Shown in pieces: positions 13,946-15,531 of a stretch of 15,531 nucleotides of DNA. The DNA comes from Sulfurovum sp. (lineage in GTDB: Bacteria > Campylobacterota > Campylobacteria > Campylobacterales > Sulfurovaceae). The stretch is taken from NCBI GenBank assembly GCA_015661795.1, contig DQVJ01000080.1, forward strand, positions 1-15,531, in the 5' to 3' direction. The notes below the pieces were generated by a model that was not told the origin of the DNA, did no database searches, and worked only from the letters and a program-made list of their open reading frames with translations. The position numbers and the translations under genes were made by a program. The number at the start of each line of letters is the position of its first letter. Positions within the stretch are counted from its first letter, which is position 1.

Positions 13946-13946
13946 A

Positions 13947-15531
13947 TTATTTTACCTCTTTATGTGTATATGTTTCGGATAGTCTTGATATGTAGTCTAA
14001 AACAATAATGGCTATATTCCTCTTACGTTCTTCTCTTCTTGCTCTTTGTTTGGTCGGATCATCATCTGTTCTAAACATATTAAAGTTGTAATGAAGGAGT
14101 TGCTCACCAGCATTATTTGTCAACATATGTGACTTGAAAAGAGAAAGTTCAGCATTTGTAGCATCTCTAGATATTGTAGAATGGAAAAGATATTGGATAA
14201 GTGACTCTAAACTTCCAACAATATTTTCTCCATCAAAGATAAAGTTGTCATTGTCTAGAAAACGCTCATCCCATCCAACTCTGTCGTAGGCATCATAGTC
14301 ATTTATTTTATCAGGATTTGATTTTTTAAGTAACAGTTGTTCTCTTATAAACTTGTGGTAACTGGCAAAAGAAAGCGTATCTACAGGAACACGTTTTACT
14401 TTCCCTAATTTATATTTCATACTTGCCTGATGCATCTCTTCGAGGGCATCTTTGAACCTATGTATACTATCTCGACGATGTTTAAAGAGAGTTTTTTTAG
14501 TAGTAGAGAAAAATAGTTCTTCTGCACTTTTTGCTGAGCTTGATTGTAAAAGGTATTCTTCTGAAAATACAATTTGTATTAAAATGTCATGCCATGTTTC
14601 TGGCTTGCTTGATAATATAGTGTTGGTTATTTGTGTTTGTTTGGAATCCTCATCGTCAGGGAAGAAAAAATGAACCATTCTTTTTACTACACCAAAACTA
14701 AATAGATCTGATTTCACCATTTCTCTATAAAAATCATCACCATTTTTAATCGTTGTTCCAAAAAGATTAAGGGGTTCAGTATTTTGATTTAGTCCAACAA
14801 CAAGTGTATTATTGTCACGATCGAGCTTCCAGTTTTTAAGTGCCTTACCCGCTAGTGGAACATTAGCATCATCCATGTCAAGCGTGAAAATCTCCATCAT
14901 TTCTCTGCCATTGTCCTCAGGACTTCTAAAACGTCTCCAGTTGTCTTCACTCATCATATGCACATAGGTAATGTAACGCATACCACTTTCTTCTTTTAAC
15001 ATAGTGACAAGGCGGTTGTAGACTCTAGCGATATTTGGAGTACTTGTTGACTCAAGTTCATATGCTGGCGAGAACATAATAGTCTGTGTTAAAATGTAGG
15101 CAGTCCAGTTTTGAATAAAATAGCTGTCAAGCTCTTTCATGGCAAAAAAACGACTGAGAATATCAACTGCAACCTGTTCATTATAATTTGATTGTTTATA
15201 GATATCATCATTTAAAATGAGTGTTTCCAACGTAGCTTCATCTGTTCTATCTTCATCTAACCCATTTAAGATAGTGGATATAAAGCTACCTGAGTCAATT
15301 TTTTCTTGCAACTCTTTTAGCGGAAATCCAAAAAAGAGTGTAGATAGTAGTTTATCCGCAACTTGTCGTTTGTTTGTTTCAGATAAACCATTGAACTTTG
15401 TATCTGAGAGTGGGGTAAGTGTGTATTGGGAAGAAGGCATATTTTTCTCATAGAAAGAAAGACCTTTGTACTCTAAGTCATAAATAGAGGCAGTACTTGT
15501 TCCAGAAGTTCCTCCATTGGAAGTTGTAGAT
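13947..15531 (-). CDS. DUF1800 family protein, N-terminus outside window
   Basis: The reading frame runs through the right edge, so the ATG at 15440 is internal: at least 30 more codons precede it and encode a Ser/Thr/Gly-rich stretch (STTSNGGTSGTSTAS) followed by YDLEYKGLSFYEKN. Such a linker suggests an exported protein whose signal or lipoprotein anchor lies outside. Counting from the ATG at 15440, the DUF1800 signature is at 172-187: RSPEDNGREMMEIFTL corresponds to the family's 'NYARELMELFTLG', followed by AGKALKNWKL like 'ARALTGW'. A later VKRMVHFFFPDD block matches the family's C-terminal region. About 527 residues are visible, ending one base before the DUF1501 gene. DUF1800 and DUF1501 genes are widely paired; the function is unknown. 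Domain call fairly firm, start unknown. Confidence 0.88.
   Translation of the reverse strand, partial: STTSNGGTSGTSTASIYDLEYKGLSFYEKNMPSSQYTLTPLSDTKFNGLSETNKRQVADKLLSTLFFGFPLKELQEKIDSGSFISTILNGLDEDRTDEATLETLILNDDIYKQSNYNEQVAVDILSRFFAMKELDSYFIQNWTAYILTQTIMFSPAYELESTSTPNIARVYNRLVTMLKEESGMRYITYVHMMSEDNWRRFRSPEDNGREMMEIFTLDMDDANVPLAGKALKNWKLDRDNNTLVVGLNQNTEPLNLFGTTIKNGDDFYREMVKSDLFSFGVVKRMVHFFFPDDEDSKQTQITNTILSSKPETWHDILIQIVFSEEYLLQSSSAKSAEELFFSTTKKTLFKHRRDSIHRFKDALEEMHQASMKYKLGKVKRVPVDTLSFASYHKFIREQLLLKKSNPDKINDYDAYDRVGWDERFLDNDNFIFDGENIVGSLESLIQYLFHSTISRDATNAELSLFKSHMLTNNAGEQLLHYNFNMFRTDDDPTKQRARREERKRNIAIIVLDYISRLSETYTHKEVK

Noticed and set aside
1..15531. Mobile elements, CRISPR arrays, defence or biosynthetic clusters
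   Set aside because: No transposase, integrase, spaced repeats, restriction-modification or toxin-antitoxin pair was seen, and no gene shows obviously foreign base composition.

Overview
The window is AT-rich, gene-dense chromosomal DNA of a Campylobacterota (epsilonproteobacterial) chemolithotroph, probably close to Sulfurovum or Sulfurimonas. The evidence is: a solitary atpE near pnp and away from any other ATP synthase gene (as I recall for Helicobacter); a RecR with the divergent Toprim region of this phylum; AAAGGA-type ribosome sites; an extended -10 promoter without a clear -35; and a three-gene polysulfide-reductase-type molybdoenzyme operon. The genus is inferred. I see no insertion sequence, phage gene, integrase or CRISPR array.

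Layout. 1-2161 (+): the 3' part of pnp (open at the left edge), then a 264-aa protein that looks like an FtsK/HerA-type ATPase with both Walker motifs destroyed. 2162-2862 (+): atpE behind a leader with small hairpins, a terminator-like hairpin, and tRNA-Leu(GAG). 3067-4166 (+): a Gph-type HAD phosphatase and an HU nucleoid protein with its own promoter and terminator. 4289-8641 (-): psrA-psrB-psrC, encoding a Tat-exported molybdopterin catalytic subunit, a 4x[4Fe-4S] electron-transfer subunit and a ten-helix NrfD quinone-site subunit. 8895-9695 (+): a DUF5718-like protein that I read as a divergent fumarylacetoacetate-hydrolase (FAH) fold. 9740-10255 (-): a small ferritin with Bfr-type diiron ligands and a cysteine pair, the hallmark of Dps-like 'thioferritins', behind a striking palindromic operator. 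10452-11585 (-): dnaJ. 11700-12580 (+): a Dabb-domain protein and recR. 12581-15531 (-): a DUF1501 Tat-exported protein and, upstream of it, a DUF1800 protein that runs off the right edge.

How the genes fit together. Most of the window is housekeeping: RNA decay, ATP synthesis, translation, nucleoid, chaperone and repair. The accessory themes are periplasmic sulfur respiration (psrABC) and iron/oxidant handling (the ferritin), both useful at an oxic-anoxic, sulfide-rich interface. The DUF1800/DUF1501 pair is a known co-occurring but poorly understood exported module. I find no clear new multigene system. The best leads are the pseudo-ATPase after pnp, the ferritin with its operator, the FAH-like DUF5718 protein and the alternative hairpins between hup and psrC.
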